Source: Dacryopinax spathularia (lineage: Eukaryota; Basidiomycota; Dacrymycetes; Dacrymycetales; Dacrymycetaceae). Taken from it: a stretch of 64,000 nt of DNA. A program made the translations under genes and the position numbers. This document shows positions 41,332-52,468 of the stretch, in pieces. The notes under the pieces were generated by a model, which was given only the letters and a program-made list of their open reading frames with translations, made no database searches and was not told where the DNA came from. The stretch covers positions 1,488,001 through 1,552,000 of the forward strand of contig JBBPFI010000008.1 of assembly GCA_037974965.1 (NCBI GenBank), read 5' to 3'. The stretch's first letter is position 1; every line of letters starts with the position of its first letter.

Positions 41332-43164
41332 TTAAAGCTTCGGCACCCCCCGAACCCTCAACGCCCCCCTCCCCACGTCCCCCAAGCTCCTGTACCCGCC
41401 AACGTCCATAAGGATGTCAAAGTCCGCAAGAAGGCTCTTCATGACGTGGCGGACACCGTGTTCGCCTTGGATCGAGAGTCCGTAGATCCACAGTCTGTTC
41501 TTTATCAGCACTTTCTCTTCTTTGCTAACAAACAAACAAACAGAAAGGCACGAGCAAAGGGTAAGCAGTAAGGGAATGGGATGGGAATGGGAATGGGAAT
41601 GGGAGGGAGGGAGGGAAGAGAACTGGAGAGACGGAGGAACGTACCGCCCCACCAAAACAGCCCTAGCCCCCAACGCAAGAGCCTTAAACACATCCGCCCC
41701 CGTCCTAATCCCAGAATCGAACAGTACCGTCATCTCCCGCCCGACGGCATCGACGATCTCGGGCAGGACCTCGAGCGAGCCGACTGCGCCGTCTACTTGT
41801 CGCCCGGCGTGGTTGGAGACGACTATGCCGTCGCAGTTGTGTTTTTTGGCGAGGAGGGCGTCTTGCGCGCTTTGGATGCCTGTGCCGCTCAGTCAGCACT
41901 CGTTCTGGCACCAACGTCCGAGCGGGAGTCGGGGGTCGGAGTAGGGGAGTGAGCGAGGAGATGAGGGGGGAAGGGGGACGAGCTGCTGGGGAGAGCGGGG
42001 AGAGGGACGGACCTTTGAGCAAAAACGGCCTCCCACCCGAAATGTCCTTCCACAGCTTAATAACCCTCGGCAGCACATCCCACGAATGCGCCTTCCCATG
42101 CCAAACCGTATCGATCCATGCCCTCCCAGCCGCTTTAGGGTCCCTTTTCATCTGCCACCACAAATCAAATCAGCATCTGCAAGGGTATGTGTAAAGGGAG
42201 AAGGGAGAAGGGAGAGAGGGAGGGAGGTGGCGTACGTCAATCCCTTTTTCTTTCAGGTATTTTTGGAAGACGGGGTCGGTCCAGCCGAGTTCGTTGCCTA
42301 TGCCGTAGTAGAACCTGCTCGGGGGTGTGAGCATCGTGCGCTAGGAAGAGAGGGGGAAGGAGGGGGGGAAGACGCACGCGTAGTTCGCTTCGGCTAGATC
42401 TCCGTGTCTCCATGCCAGGTGGTCCGTGTCGACCGTCATGATACACACGTCAAACCCATTATTCCAGGCCCTTCACACGCAATCCAGTATTAGAGTCACC
42501 TCAACACCAGGGTGGAGCAGTGCCGCGCACCGCCTAAGCAGACTCTCCGCCAACTCCCAACTATGCGGCAAATACAGCTGGAAGAACCTCGGTCCTCCCT
42601 TTTCCCTCCCCGCGTCCCTCGCACCGGCCTCGTTCGCCTCCGCAACACTCTCGATACTCTTGCTGCTCGCCGTGCTCAGGCAATACGGCAGCCCGAGCTC
42701 ACCCGCGACCTTCGCGACGGCCAGCTCGGCATCCTGGTGATATATCGCGTTCACCCCTATGGGGGCAAAACACACAGGGGCGGGGATGGTGTGCCCGAAG
42801 AGGGTGGTGCTGATGTCTCGGTCGAGAGTGGGGACAAGCATACGGGGGATGATCTCGTATTCTGTGAATGCGCGGCGGTTGGCCTTGTGCGTCAGGGAGA
42901 GGCCGGCGTTGGAGGAGGCGTATAGCCAGCCGCGCTCGGAGAGCTTGGACTTGGCGAGGGATTCGAGTTGATCTGGGTCCTGCGTGTTGGGTTGGGTTAG
43001 CATAGGGGAGATGGGAGGGGAGGGGGAGGGGAGGAGGAGGAGGAGGGAGGGCGTACGGTGCTGAAGTGCGGGAGGGAGCCGTATGAGCCGGCTTTGAAGA
43101 TCTCGCGTTGGTAGAGGTCGTAGTTCGGCGAAGTACGCTTCGGGCGGTCGGTGGGGTCGGACAT
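41332..43164 (-). CDS. FMN-dependent 2-hydroxy-acid dehydrogenase/oxidase
   Basis: Seven exons (43164-43057, 42979-42531, 42470-42378, 42314-42236, 42151-42013, 41879-41645, 41494-41332) give 421 residues. It belongs to the family of L-lactate dehydrogenase (cytochrome b2 core), glycolate oxidase and lactate 2-monooxygenase: a TIM barrel binding FMN that oxidises an L-2-hydroxy acid. Seen in the sequence: P-V-C-F-A-P-I-G, L-S-T-A-S-S-K-S, F-F-Q-L-Y, I-M-T-V-D-T, the active-site motif S-N-H-A-G-R-Q with His313, and the C-terminal phosphate-binding D-S-G-I-R-T-G and A-L-G-A-R-A-V-L-V-G-R. There is no cytochrome b5 domain and no clear targeting signal. Intron 2 (42530-42471) must be removed to keep the frame. 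The extra K-K-X-R tail seen in some paralogues is absent. Substrate not predictable. Confidence 0.93.
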
Positions 43165-44040
43165 CGTGTACGTGTGGGCTTTTGGATAGACAAGAGAGGT
43201 ATGATAGACCAGGAGGGAGGTGACGGGCCAGAACAGAGCAGATGAGATGTAGATATATGCAGCGCTCAACGAAGTTGAGAACACCCTCTCAAGCGTCATA
43301 GACGACCCAAGTATAGACCATCGCCAACCGAGCGGGACAACCTCTCACCCATCACCACCTTTTCCCATCCACACTCTCAAGCGCATACAGCCCGATCTCC
43401 ACCAGGTACTAGGGTACGCATCTTTCGGCGCGAAGAACGGGCGATGGGTCGTTGACGTCGCATTGGCTGGATTTGGAAGGGGAGCAGCGATGACGTCGGA
43501 GGGAAGGGAGGAAAGGTGTGCCGAGGAGATCAGAGGACGGGTTAGGGTTCGGCCGTTTCACCTTCGTCTCTTCGACTGCTTCGACTGCTCGTGGACACCT
43601 CAGCGTCTCTCGTGCTGTTGTATGATCAACCCGACCTATGTAGTCGGGATCCAAGTACCTGGATAGCTTCTCCTCTACGCTCTCTGCCGCTGGGACTCTA
43701 TCCCGGCTCAGCCCACTCGAGCCGAACGATGAAACACCTCCCAAAACCGCTCCATCTCACAGCCTCCATCCTCCGCAGGCCGACCAAAACCGTTTCGTCC
43801 CAAACCCGCAACGTCCCATGAAACGCTCTCGAGAAGCCTATAACCCCCAGCTCTGGGATAAGGGGAGAGGGGAAGGCATCGTAGGCGCAGTGCGTCTTCC
43901 CCCACCCACCACCTTCACGCCCACGCTCACATACTCCTGCTCGCGCAGTGCGCTTGAGCTTCATTTGGATCTTGTTTGTTTTCGTGCACGCTCACTACAT
44001 TTCGTACATTCGACTTCGACTCGTGCGAGAAGTTGTTGCG
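43165..44040. other. Divergent intergenic region
   Basis: Shared upstream region of the dehydrogenase (minus) and the membrane protein (plus). No gene or clear box recognised. Short frames are pyrimidine- or purine-run artefacts. Confidence 0.5.
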
Positions 44041-44988
44041 ATGTCAAGCCGCACACTTATGCCCGCCGGCCGGGCACCTCTCGCTCTCCTCCTCACTGCG
44101 CTCGCCCTCCCTCGCCCAGCACGCGCATTCTGGTACTCCCGCTCCTGTGTCCCAGAGTACGTCCTCCCCCCCTCCCCCCTCTCCCTTCTCCCCCTTCTCC
44201 GCCCACCCCGCCCCGCCCCATCCCGAAAGACGCAGACTAACGCCACCCCAAGCCCAGGAACAGCAACAGTAACATGCACCGGCCTCTCCTGGTCCGCCGG
44301 GGCCGGCATCGGCATCCTCCTCCTCCTCCTCGTCCTCTCGCTCATCTTCCTCGTCGCGTGGGTTAACCGGCCCCGCTCCGCCGCCGGCGGAACAGGGGAT
44401 ATAGAGGAAGTCTGGGTCGCCCCTCCCGGTGTGTTTGCCGTTTCTCCGCTGCCGGGGCAGGTGCATGTACTGCCGCAGGGGGCGGTGCAGCAGATGTCGC
44501 AGTTGCCTGGGCTTGGGTTTGTGCCTGCTGCGGCTGTTCCTGCGGCCGGGGGAGGGGTGTATCCGTGGATGCCGAGCACTTATCGGTCTTACCCCCAACA
44601 ACCCAATGGAGCGCAAGCAAACAATGGCAACAACGGCAACAACGGTGTACCCCTAGCGCCCCCACCACCACAAGAAGGAGCGTACAACCCCTTCCCCTCC
44701 CCCATACCCGAACAAACGCCCAAGACCGCCCTGATGCAGGACGTGCCCCTAGACTCAGCGCGGGACGGGCGGTCTCACTATCCTTCATATCCCGCATACG
44801 GAGGCTATCCCTTCGACGACCGGGGGGCGGGAGCGGACGAGAAGCGCGGGTTGTACGACTCTAACTCCAACCCGGGGCCTGCGCCGGTGGTGGGCACGCA
44901 GGATGTATGGAGGACACCGGGGTCGGGGAGGATCGTTGTCCGGGATCAGCAGGACAGGGAGAGGGAGAGGGAGAGGGGGCTGCGCTGA
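44041..44988 (+). CDS. Single-pass membrane protein with Pro/Tyr-rich cytosolic tail (2)
   Basis: Two exons (44041-44156, 44253-44988; 96-nt intron with an ACTAAC branch and AAG acceptor) give 283 residues. Signal peptide at about residues 1-30 (A-L-L-L-T-A-L-A-L ending A-R-A), a short outer segment F-W-Y-S-R-S-C, a Ser/Gly-rich lead into one helix (I-G-I-L-L-L-L-L-V-L-S-L-I-F-L-V-A-W-V), then a cytosolic tail rich in Pro, Tyr, Gln, Asn and Gly, and a charged end with R-E-R-E-R-E. The order of parts matches the protein at 38929-39607. Both could be membrane anchors or wall-stress adaptors, but no function is known to me. The acceptor was chosen because only AAG at 44251-44252 restores the frame. 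Confidence 0.75.
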   Translation: MSSRTLMPAGRAPLALLLTALALPRPARAFWYSRSCVPEYVLPPSPLSLLPLLRPPRPAPSRKTQTNATPSPGTATVTCTGLSWSAGAGIGILLLLLVLSLIFLVAWVNRPRSAAGGTGDIEEVWVAPPGVFAVSPLPGQVHVLPQGAVQQMSQLPGLGFVPAAAVPAAGGGVYPWMPSTYRSYPQQPNGAQANNGNNGNNGVPLAPPPPQEGAYNPFPSPIPEQTPKTALMQDVPLDSARDGRSHYPSYPAYGGYPFDDRGAGADEKRGLYDSNSNPGPAPVVGTQDVWRTPGSGRIVVRDQQDRERERERGLR

Positions 44989-45598
44989 GCTCTCTACCTG
45001 GGGTGCTGCTGCCGCTTACGATGGAAGTGGGCGCAGCGCCGGTAGATAAAGAGGGGGTGTACGTGGGCGTGTACGTTTATGCAATGGGATCTGTTCATGC
45101 CTCCTTTCTCGTTTATCCGCGAACCGCATCCCGGCATGAGTATCTGGAGGGTCCCTGGGCACGACTGGGGATAAAGTAGCAGAGCCGTTTCAGACCGCAA
45201 GCGGGCCGTACAAGCAGTATGTGTAATACGCAGTTCCATATGTTTTCGATGTATCGCATAGCCGCGAATCACTCGCCGGTGCGATAATACAGCCCTTTTG
45301 GTACTTAGGACCTGTCGGCTCCAGCTACCAGGAGGATTCTTTCTCGCACGGCCGTCTTCCCATTAAGTATACGGCCATATGTGCCGTGTTTCCGTGTGGC
45401 GACGATGACTCGCTCTGGATTGTTTACGACATCCATGAGAATGTATCAGAACACGCGTCGCGACGCGCCTTGATTTTTCCGCCCTCGGCTCCGAGCGCGT
45501 CAGGCGACCCTGACTGGGTCAGGCTGCCCCTCATCACCACAAGTCCGTCAACAACACAGGCCTCGTCCTCCCTATACCCCCCGCCCACAAGGTCCAAG
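44989..45598. other. Intergenic region upstream of the BRCT gene
   Basis: 3' flank of the membrane protein and upstream region of the BRCT gene. The BRCT frame stays open to 45386 but without an ATG until 45599. Nothing else recognised. Confidence 0.5.
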
Positions 45599-48500
45599 AT
45601 GCCAGAGCTATTCGACGGCCTGCGGGTGATCGTACACCGTTCCCTGGAGGGAAAGGTCGCAGCGGAGATGATGGACGCGCTATGCGACAACGGCGCCAGA
45701 GAGGCCGAGTCGGAGAAAGAGGCCACACATATCGTCACGGACAGTTATGAGGTCGGGATCGACATGGACAAGGAAGGGAAGCGGATCCATCTTGTTACGC
45801 CCACTTGGGTGAGGAGGTGCCTCGCGCTGGGGATGAGGCAGGAGGAGAGGTTTTATTCCCCTGATCCGAGGATGTTGTTTTCGGGGATTGTGGGGTGTTC
45901 GTCTGATGTGAGTGCGACTTGATGGCTCGATGTATGCGCCTGGGTTGATGGGTTGTGAAAGCTGCCGAGGAGGGATGCAGAGGTCATCCAGGCTGGGATC
46001 GTCGGGCTGGGCGGTCAATGGCGAGGACCGCTAACGAAAGAAGTCACCCACCTCTTCGTGCTCTCTCCAACAGGCGTACGTCCTACCCTCTTGCACGCCA
46101 TCATTTTCCTGACCTCACCCCGCTCCGCAGGACAAATACGAGACCGCCCTCAAGCACCAGCATAGGACAAAGATGAAGATCGTCCTTCCCCATTGGTTTG
46201 ACGATTCGTTCAAGGCTGCCCATCTTGTTCCCACGCGGATGTACGAGTTTCCTAACCCTCCTCTCCTGGCACCGGATGGGATTACGCTGGAACCATGGAA
46301 ACACGACGAGAAGCAGTCGCAGCTGTACAAGAGCTTGCAGTACTCGAAGCCGGACCAGGACATGACAAAGGTGAGCCTGTGCCATATCACAGGCGACGCA
46401 CATGGACCGATTGTGGCGGCAGATCCCTTCCAGGCATAAGGACCTCTTCAAGGGACAGCGAATACGGCTCTCCGAGAGTCTGCAGCTCCCACCTCAGCGA
46501 AAACAAGCTTTCGAGGCGAGGATCAGAGATGCAGGAGGTGTGATCGTAGAAACCGCTTCCGCCGCAACTACCTTGATCACGCCGTTCCAGGAGGGTCATG
46601 AGTTCTACTCCGTGCGTACTGCGGGCTCGCTCCTGCTATGAAATGCTGACGCCGGTGCTATACAGGCGTTCAAGAAAGGGAAGATGATCGGTACACTCGA
46701 GTGGCTTGTATATGTCCTGCGCGAAGGGAGGATCTCAAATCCCCGAGAACAGCTCATGCATTTCCCGCATCCGAAAGGGCCTTGCGGGAGTTTCGCGAAC
46801 TATGTGCGTCCTCCTCTAAACACTCTCGCCACATGCTGATAGCCAACCAGGAAATCACCGTGACCAACTACAGCGGTCCCTCCCGGGACTACGTCAAGCT
46901 GCTTATCGAAACGCTCGGCGCAAAGTTCACGCCCACCATGTCAGGCTCGAACACGCACGTAATAGCAGGCTACTGCCCGCCAAACGAGCCTGTGAGCGCC
47001 AAGGTCGCCCGTGCACACGAGTGGCGGATACCCGTCATAAACCATCTTTGGCTCGAAGACTGCTTTGCTAGCTGGAGGGAAGTGCCAATCAGCGGGACGA
47101 AGTATGCAATGCGGAACATTGAGCTCAATGCTGTCCTGGGCGACAAGAAACAAGTCGAGGTGCATATTCCGAAGGAAGAGCTGGAGGCGAACAGCGAAAG
47201 TGAGACAGAACCGGAGCTGTCGCCTGTCAAGTCCGGCAGGTCTGCAAAATCCGCTGCGTCCAATCCGACCACTCCGCGAAAGCTGAACGGCAGAGCTGCG
47301 ACGAACGGCGATGTGGACATGGACGAGACTGAGCCACCACAGCCGGAGGATGAGGACGAGGTTGACCGGCTGGTCACGAACGAGCCCTTTGACACGCCAA
47401 CAACCTCGCGTCCTAGGCGGAATGGTACCGCTTCTCGCACCGAGACGCCGAAGCGCTCCCAAGTACCGGCTACGAGCAGCCCTACCCGCATCAGCGAGAG
47501 CGCAAGCTCGAAACGCCAAATTTCCAGTCCAAGCAAGTCTGACAGGCCGGCGAAGAGGACACGAGCGAGCTCACCGGCATCTCGCACACCGAGAACGTCT
47601 CCACATAAGAATCAGGATGATTATGTGCCTTCCGAGGCCGAGGAGGTGGAAGAGGTCGAACAGACGCAGCAGCCGCCACGAAGGTCTCCGCGTAAAGCCA
47701 CGGAGTCCGCTAAATCTGCTTTGCAGTTCATACCCCCACCATCGCCATCAGCAGATTCAGATCTTCCTGACGATCCTATGGAAGGTGTCGCTGTACAGCC
47801 AGCAAAGAAGGCTACGCCCGCCAAAGCCAACCCTGCGAGCATACGGCATACCCGACAACGATCCGCTCCTACGTCCGCACTGACGGAGGACGAGGCCATG
47901 TCGGAATCGCCCGGCCCGTCCCGAGCTCAAGCTGCGTTGTCAAGCAGAAAACGAGCGAAACGGAACTCGTCGCCGGGCCTTCCTGCTTCCGATATGCCAT
48001 CCTCGAGCGCTCTTGCGAGCACATCATTCGATGGCCGTCCGAGGCGGAGTGCTGCTGTCGCCGCCGAGAAGTCCTTGCACGAAGCCATGGAGGACGCGAA
48101 TAAGTTCTCTCGAGAAATTCGGCATAAAGGGCATCTGACGGATCTGGGAAGAGTCAAGGTTCCTGTAACGGAGTCTGCAAGGGAAGATGTTATTGAACTG
48201 AGTGGCGACTCGGAAGAGGAAGCTCCGGCAAGACGGCAATCGAAGGACGCGGCGAACGGGCGTAAAGTCGGCAGGCCAAGGAAGGAGAGCAAGGAGAATG
48301 AGCCTGTCCAGCCGAAGAGGACGGCTACACAGCGACAGACCGGCAGACGGGGCACTGGTACCAAGTCGGTATCTGCGGACAGCGATGACGAAGTGGAGGA
48401 AGCCCCCAAGCCTACTCGTCCGGCGTCTCGAGCCAAGAAAGCTGTTCCGGGTCGTGCTGATTCTAAGGCGTCGAGGCGGACAGAGACGCCGAAGCCGCAG

Positions 48501-49207
48501 ATCAAAGCTATCACAACCCAAGTCGTTCTGACCCCTCAGGAACAACGAGTGAGTACGTTCTACTTGCCGATTGATGACCAGTCTGACAATGTGCGCAGGC
48601 GATTGAAGCATTGGGAGTGACCATAATCGCTGATCCGCGCGAATGCACCCATGTTATCGCGAAGGGTATTTCTCGTACTGAGAAGTTTCTTGTGGCGATG
48701 GCCAATGCTCCGAAGATCGTCACGAAGGACTGGATCCTCAAGTCCATCGAGCAAGGGCAACTACTACGTGAGTCTTTCTTTTCCTTCAGGCGGTTGCCAG
48801 TGGCTAACTTCTCGGCAGCCGAGGATCCATTCCTTGTGAAAGACGCCGAGAAAGAAGCCGACTACAGCTTCAAGCTCCAGGACGCGCTCGCCCGAGCGGC
48901 CAAGAGACCCCTCATGCAAGGCCACCGCTTCCACATCACCCCCAGCGTGAAAGTCGACTTCCACTCCCTGAAAAAGATCATCGAAGCCTGCGGCGGGCGA
49001 GCGATCAAGGTCATGCAGCCCCTAACCAAAGAGCTAGGTGAGAAGCAGCACCTGATCTCCTGTGCGGAGGACGAGAAGTACTGGCGCGCGCTGGCGGATG
49101 AGGGGACGTTGGTGTATACCCAGGAACTGGTGCTGACGGGGGCGCTGAAGCAGGAGATGGGGTGGAAGGATAAGGGGATGCTGGTGGAGGGATCTGCGGC
49201 TAAGTAG
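45599..49207 (+). CDS. Rtt107/Brc1-like multi-BRCT DNA-damage scaffold
   Basis: Eight exons (45599-45907, 45962-46075, 46131-46370, 46423-46611, 46666-46803, 46851-48548, 48599-48767, 48819-49207) give 1081 residues, close to yeast Rtt107 (1070) in size and plan. Four N-terminal BRCT domains (about 1-100, 95-200, 222-325, 331-430), each with the Trp of the third helix (for example T-P-T-W-V-R-R-C, L-P-H-W-F, N-H-L-W-L-E-D), are followed by a Ser/Pro/Arg/Glu-rich disordered linker of about 450 residues and a C-terminal BRCT pair from about 885. Rtt107 and Brc1 bind phosphorylated H2A through the last pair and hold Smc5/6 and Slx4 at stalled forks. The linker has many S-P and T-P sites. Donor and acceptor sites are consensus except the acceptor of intron 3, which is the least sure. 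Confidence 0.88.
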
Positions 49208-49532
49208 GTATTACGTACACTCTATCTGACCATTTCGGTTTGCGGAGCTGCTGTCTTGATCCGTATTATGACGTTAAATGTTGTATCATAGCACCCTAAT
49301 GATCACACTGCACATACAGATATCGGCGCGGTGGTCTCGTTGCTTTCCGTCGCTCCGTGAGCTACGACGCAGCCTCTCATACCGAAATGGCTGAGGGAGA
49401 GAAAGGTTGTTGAAGTGTCGTTTGTTTATTCAGATTCCTTGTGCAGTTACAGCGATACTGTTTCGCGTCTACATCGTGTTTATTCTCCTCATCCTCTGCT
49501 TCCCAATACCTGTCCCAAAAGAGGCCCTCAGC
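49208..49532. other. Convergent 3' region
   Basis: About 320 bp between two converging genes. Nothing recognised. Confidence 0.5.
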
Positions 49533-50553
49533 CTAATCCTTCTTCGGCATCCTCCCCCCCTTATGTCTCCACCCCAAAACCCTCTCCGCCTTCTCACTCG
49601 AATAAAACGCATCACTCCCGCTCAACTCCCGTCTCCTCTCCGCATTCGGATGATACCGTCTCGCCAGCTCCCCAGCATCATGTCCCTCAGCCCTATGATC
49701 ATCCCCAATAACATTCACCACCTCGTGTCCTCCCCCTTCCCGTTCAATAGCGAGCAAGAATGCGCGCGCGGCAGAGGCGTCGTTTACCCATCCCCAGAGA
49801 TCCCGGCCGGCCCGAGCGACCCATTCGGGCGGGATGACCTTGGAGGGGGTGACGTGGTGCAGACGCAGGGTGGTGATGGTCACTTCGGGGTAGGCACGGG
49901 AGATGCAGTCCGCTTGGAGCTCGATGATGGCTTTGCTGAGGGAGTAGGCGTCGGCTGGTTTCAGGGGGTGGGACTCGTCGATTGGGAGGAAGGCGTATTG
50001 CGGTTCGTGCGGGGAGTAGACGCCGCCGATGGCGTTGATGCTGCGGAGACGGGTCAGCCTGTGTCAAACTCTGAGGGCAAAGATGCAAAGCACACAATCC
50101 GCTCCGATGATGATAGAAGGGAGATCAAGGAGGTGGCAAGGGAGGGATAAAGAGTTGGGAAAGAGGTGGTACGCGCCTGCCCGCCATCGCGATCCTCTTC
50201 ACCCCCGCCTCCGCCGCCGCCTGCAGCCCATTAAAGCTCAGCGCAGTATTCGTATTATGCACCAACGCCGCGCTCTCCCCATCCTGCCACTTATCCTTAA
50301 TCAAGCCCGGGATCCCCGCCAAATGGATAAGCGCATCCGCGCCCTCCAGCGCCTTCCTGTACTCCTTGTAGTCCAACAAGTCGACAGCGCGGTGCTCGAT
50401 CCTGTGCGAATAGATCTTATGCGCTTCGGGTGCGGAGGGAGGGAGGGTCTTGTCGAGGCAGAGGAGGATGTGGGAGGTGTGTTCCAGGGCGTAGTTGATC
50501 AGCGCTTGGCCGACGTTGCCCGACGAGCCGGAGATGACGACTTTGAGTCCCAT
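49533..50553 (-). CDS. NAD-dependent epimerase/dehydratase (extended SDR)
   Basis: Two exons (50553-50177, 50040-49533) give 294 residues. The Rossmann start I-S-G-S-S-G-N-V-G holds the G-x-x-G-x-x-G nucleotide motif. Asp and Arg follow at the second strand (H-R-A-V-D-L-L-D). H-L-A-G and the catalytic Y-S-L-S-K (YxxxK) are present, with S-I-N-A-I-G as the preceding Ser strand. Extended SDRs act on sugars or nucleotide sugars with NAD(P). Closest in style to the short uronate-dehydrogenase-like or epimerase group; the substrate is unknown. The intron has a GC donor (GCGCGT, 50176-50171), since the available GT donor nearby breaks the frame. Confidence 0.87.
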
Positions 50554-50992
50554 GGCGAGAGAAGGGAGCTGGAGCAAGCAGGAGCAAGGGGGAACTGGGA
50601 AGGCGTTGAGGATGGGGACGGGGAGGAAGACAGCAACAAACTGTCGCCCGAATCGGAAGTGATGCAAATCCCACAAAGCGCTCCGGCAACGTCCGTGCAC
50701 AATCGACGACTCCGCAACTCCGGGGCGCATCAAGGAACCGACCACACGCGGAGTATCCCCGGATCGGGCACAGGAGTCGGCCCGATGGCCGGAAGCACCG
50801 GATTGGTCTTGGCGGTTCCTCTCCCCGATTCACGAGTTTCACAGGCAGGCAACTGGTAAAGAAAACAACATCGTCCAGGAATGTATCATTTCAGCTTCAT
50901 CGCATACATCCCTCATACAAGTCCATCGTACTGTCCTACAGCAGTCCTACTCCTACTTCCCCAGTGTCACCTCCAACCGTCAGACGGGGTGT
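50554..50992. other. Intergenic region
   Basis: Upstream of the epimerase and 3' of the Rds1 gene, both on the minus strand. Nothing recognised. Confidence 0.5.
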
Positions 50993-52381
50993 TCAGCCAC
51001 TCTGGTACAGCGCCGGCCCAGCGACAACATGGTCGTTCAGCAAGCTCAAGTTGTACGGCGTCACGTGCAGGTCTTGATCGACGATCAGGACGAACATCGT
51101 CCCGTTCACGATGGGGTCGTTATACCCGGGGATATCGTAGACGCTGCCGTTGGGCTGGTAGGTGTCTGCCAAACATCCAAATATCAATCAGCGTGCTGTC
51201 CCTGCCGGGTCTAAGAGAGGAGGGAGAGGAGAAGGGAGTAAGACGCACAAGCACCGCCATCGGAAATATCATACAGCGGTGTATAAGTAGTGTTGAGCTG
51301 CGAGATCCACGCTGCGAACTTTGGCTTCCCAGCAGAAGTGGTCGTCTTGTACAGCCCGTTATAGCCGACGGTCTTGCCGGGCTTTTCCCACGCGAAGGAG
51401 ACTTTCCGCCCGGGGTAGGAGAGGGCGGTACGGTTGTGGGTTATCGCTGGTGCGTAGGCTGGGTTCGGGCCGGCCGGGTTGTCCTACACATCAGCTGGTC
51501 AATTCATACTCCAGAGCGCAAAGAAGGGCAAGGGCAGGAGAGACGGGGAGGGAAAGGCGACTGACGGTAATGTTCAACCCCGGGAAATTCTGCCACTCGA
51601 TCCTGGGATTCTCCTCCGGACAGCTCTCGATATACGGCGCCAAGAGCGTCCAGGCCATACTCTGCGTAACGCCCGTCTCGAACCACACCGGCATCGGGAA
51701 TAGGCCCTCAAACTGGCGGAAGATCATCTGCTGCCTGGCCTCGGTGGTGATGCTCTGCAGGAGGAGCTGGGCCGAGGGTCGAGAGTTGAGGTGGGGCAGG
51801 AAGCCGTATACGCCTGACTCGCCGAATCGGGTCAGCTTTTGGCAGAAGTCGACGTATTCGGGGACGGTCGTGAAGGGGTAGGTATAGTTGCATTCCTTCG
51901 CCGCCCGGGCTAGCCAAATCCGATCAGTCTCGTACTCTCTCGATTCTCCGGGAGGGGGAAAATACATACGCCCAAGCATGTTGGTGATGAGCTGCGCGTG
52001 GCCACGCTCTTGCTCAGCCATAAACTCGATCAACTCGCGGTCCTCGCTGTTCAGCCCAGCGGCCTTAAAGTCATCCAAACTGAACATCGACAATCCCTTG
52101 TAAAACAAATCAAGCTCGATCCATTCCTGGTTGAGCTATTCCAACAGTCAGTGACCTTCCAGCTCAGACTCAGCGATTTGGAGAGTGGCAGGGGGACGTA
52201 CGGCGAGGTTGAGCGACTGGAAGTCAAAGTCCGAGTAGGGCTCGTAGACTGGGGGCATCGAGTCGGATGAAACGCCCACGCCTCCTTTGGGTGTCTCGGG
52301 CGGCGTGGGTGATTTAGTGGGCCAAGCACTTGCTCCGAGCACAGAGACAAGGAGCCCGAGAGTGGGAAGTACGGCGAGCAT
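50993..52381 (-). CDS. Secreted Rds1-like ferritin-fold protein
   Basis: Five exons (52381-52202, 52135-51970, 51909-51566, 51483-51249, 51165-50993; introns 60-83 nt) give 365 residues. Signal peptide at residues 1-20 (L-P-T-L-G-L-L-V-S-V-L-G-A-S-A). The ferritin-like part follows from about residue 60: L-N-Q-E-W-I-E-L-D-L-F, E-F-M-A-E-Q-E-R-G-H-A-Q-L-I and later T-E-A-R-Q-Q-M-I-F-R carry the Glu/His pattern of the metal-binding bundle. M-L-G-P then C-N-Y-T-Y-P-F and the C-terminal half are typical of stress-response protein Rds1 of S. pombe, which is induced by glucose, ammonium or phosphate starvation and stress. Biochemical role not established. A TATA box lies 80 bases before the ATG. 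Confidence 0.92.
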
Positions 52382-52460
52382 GATGTTCTCTCCCCTTGTT
52401 GACGGTAGGAGACGGTCGAGCTGAGGCCGATGAGAGTTGGAGTGGGGCGAAAAGGGAAGG

Positions 52461-52468
52461 TTTATATA
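52461..52468 (-). promoter_or_regulatory. TATA box of the Rds1 gene
   Basis: TATATAAA on the minus strand, 80 bases upstream of the start codon at 52381, a normal distance for a strongly inducible fungal gene. Confidence 0.55.
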
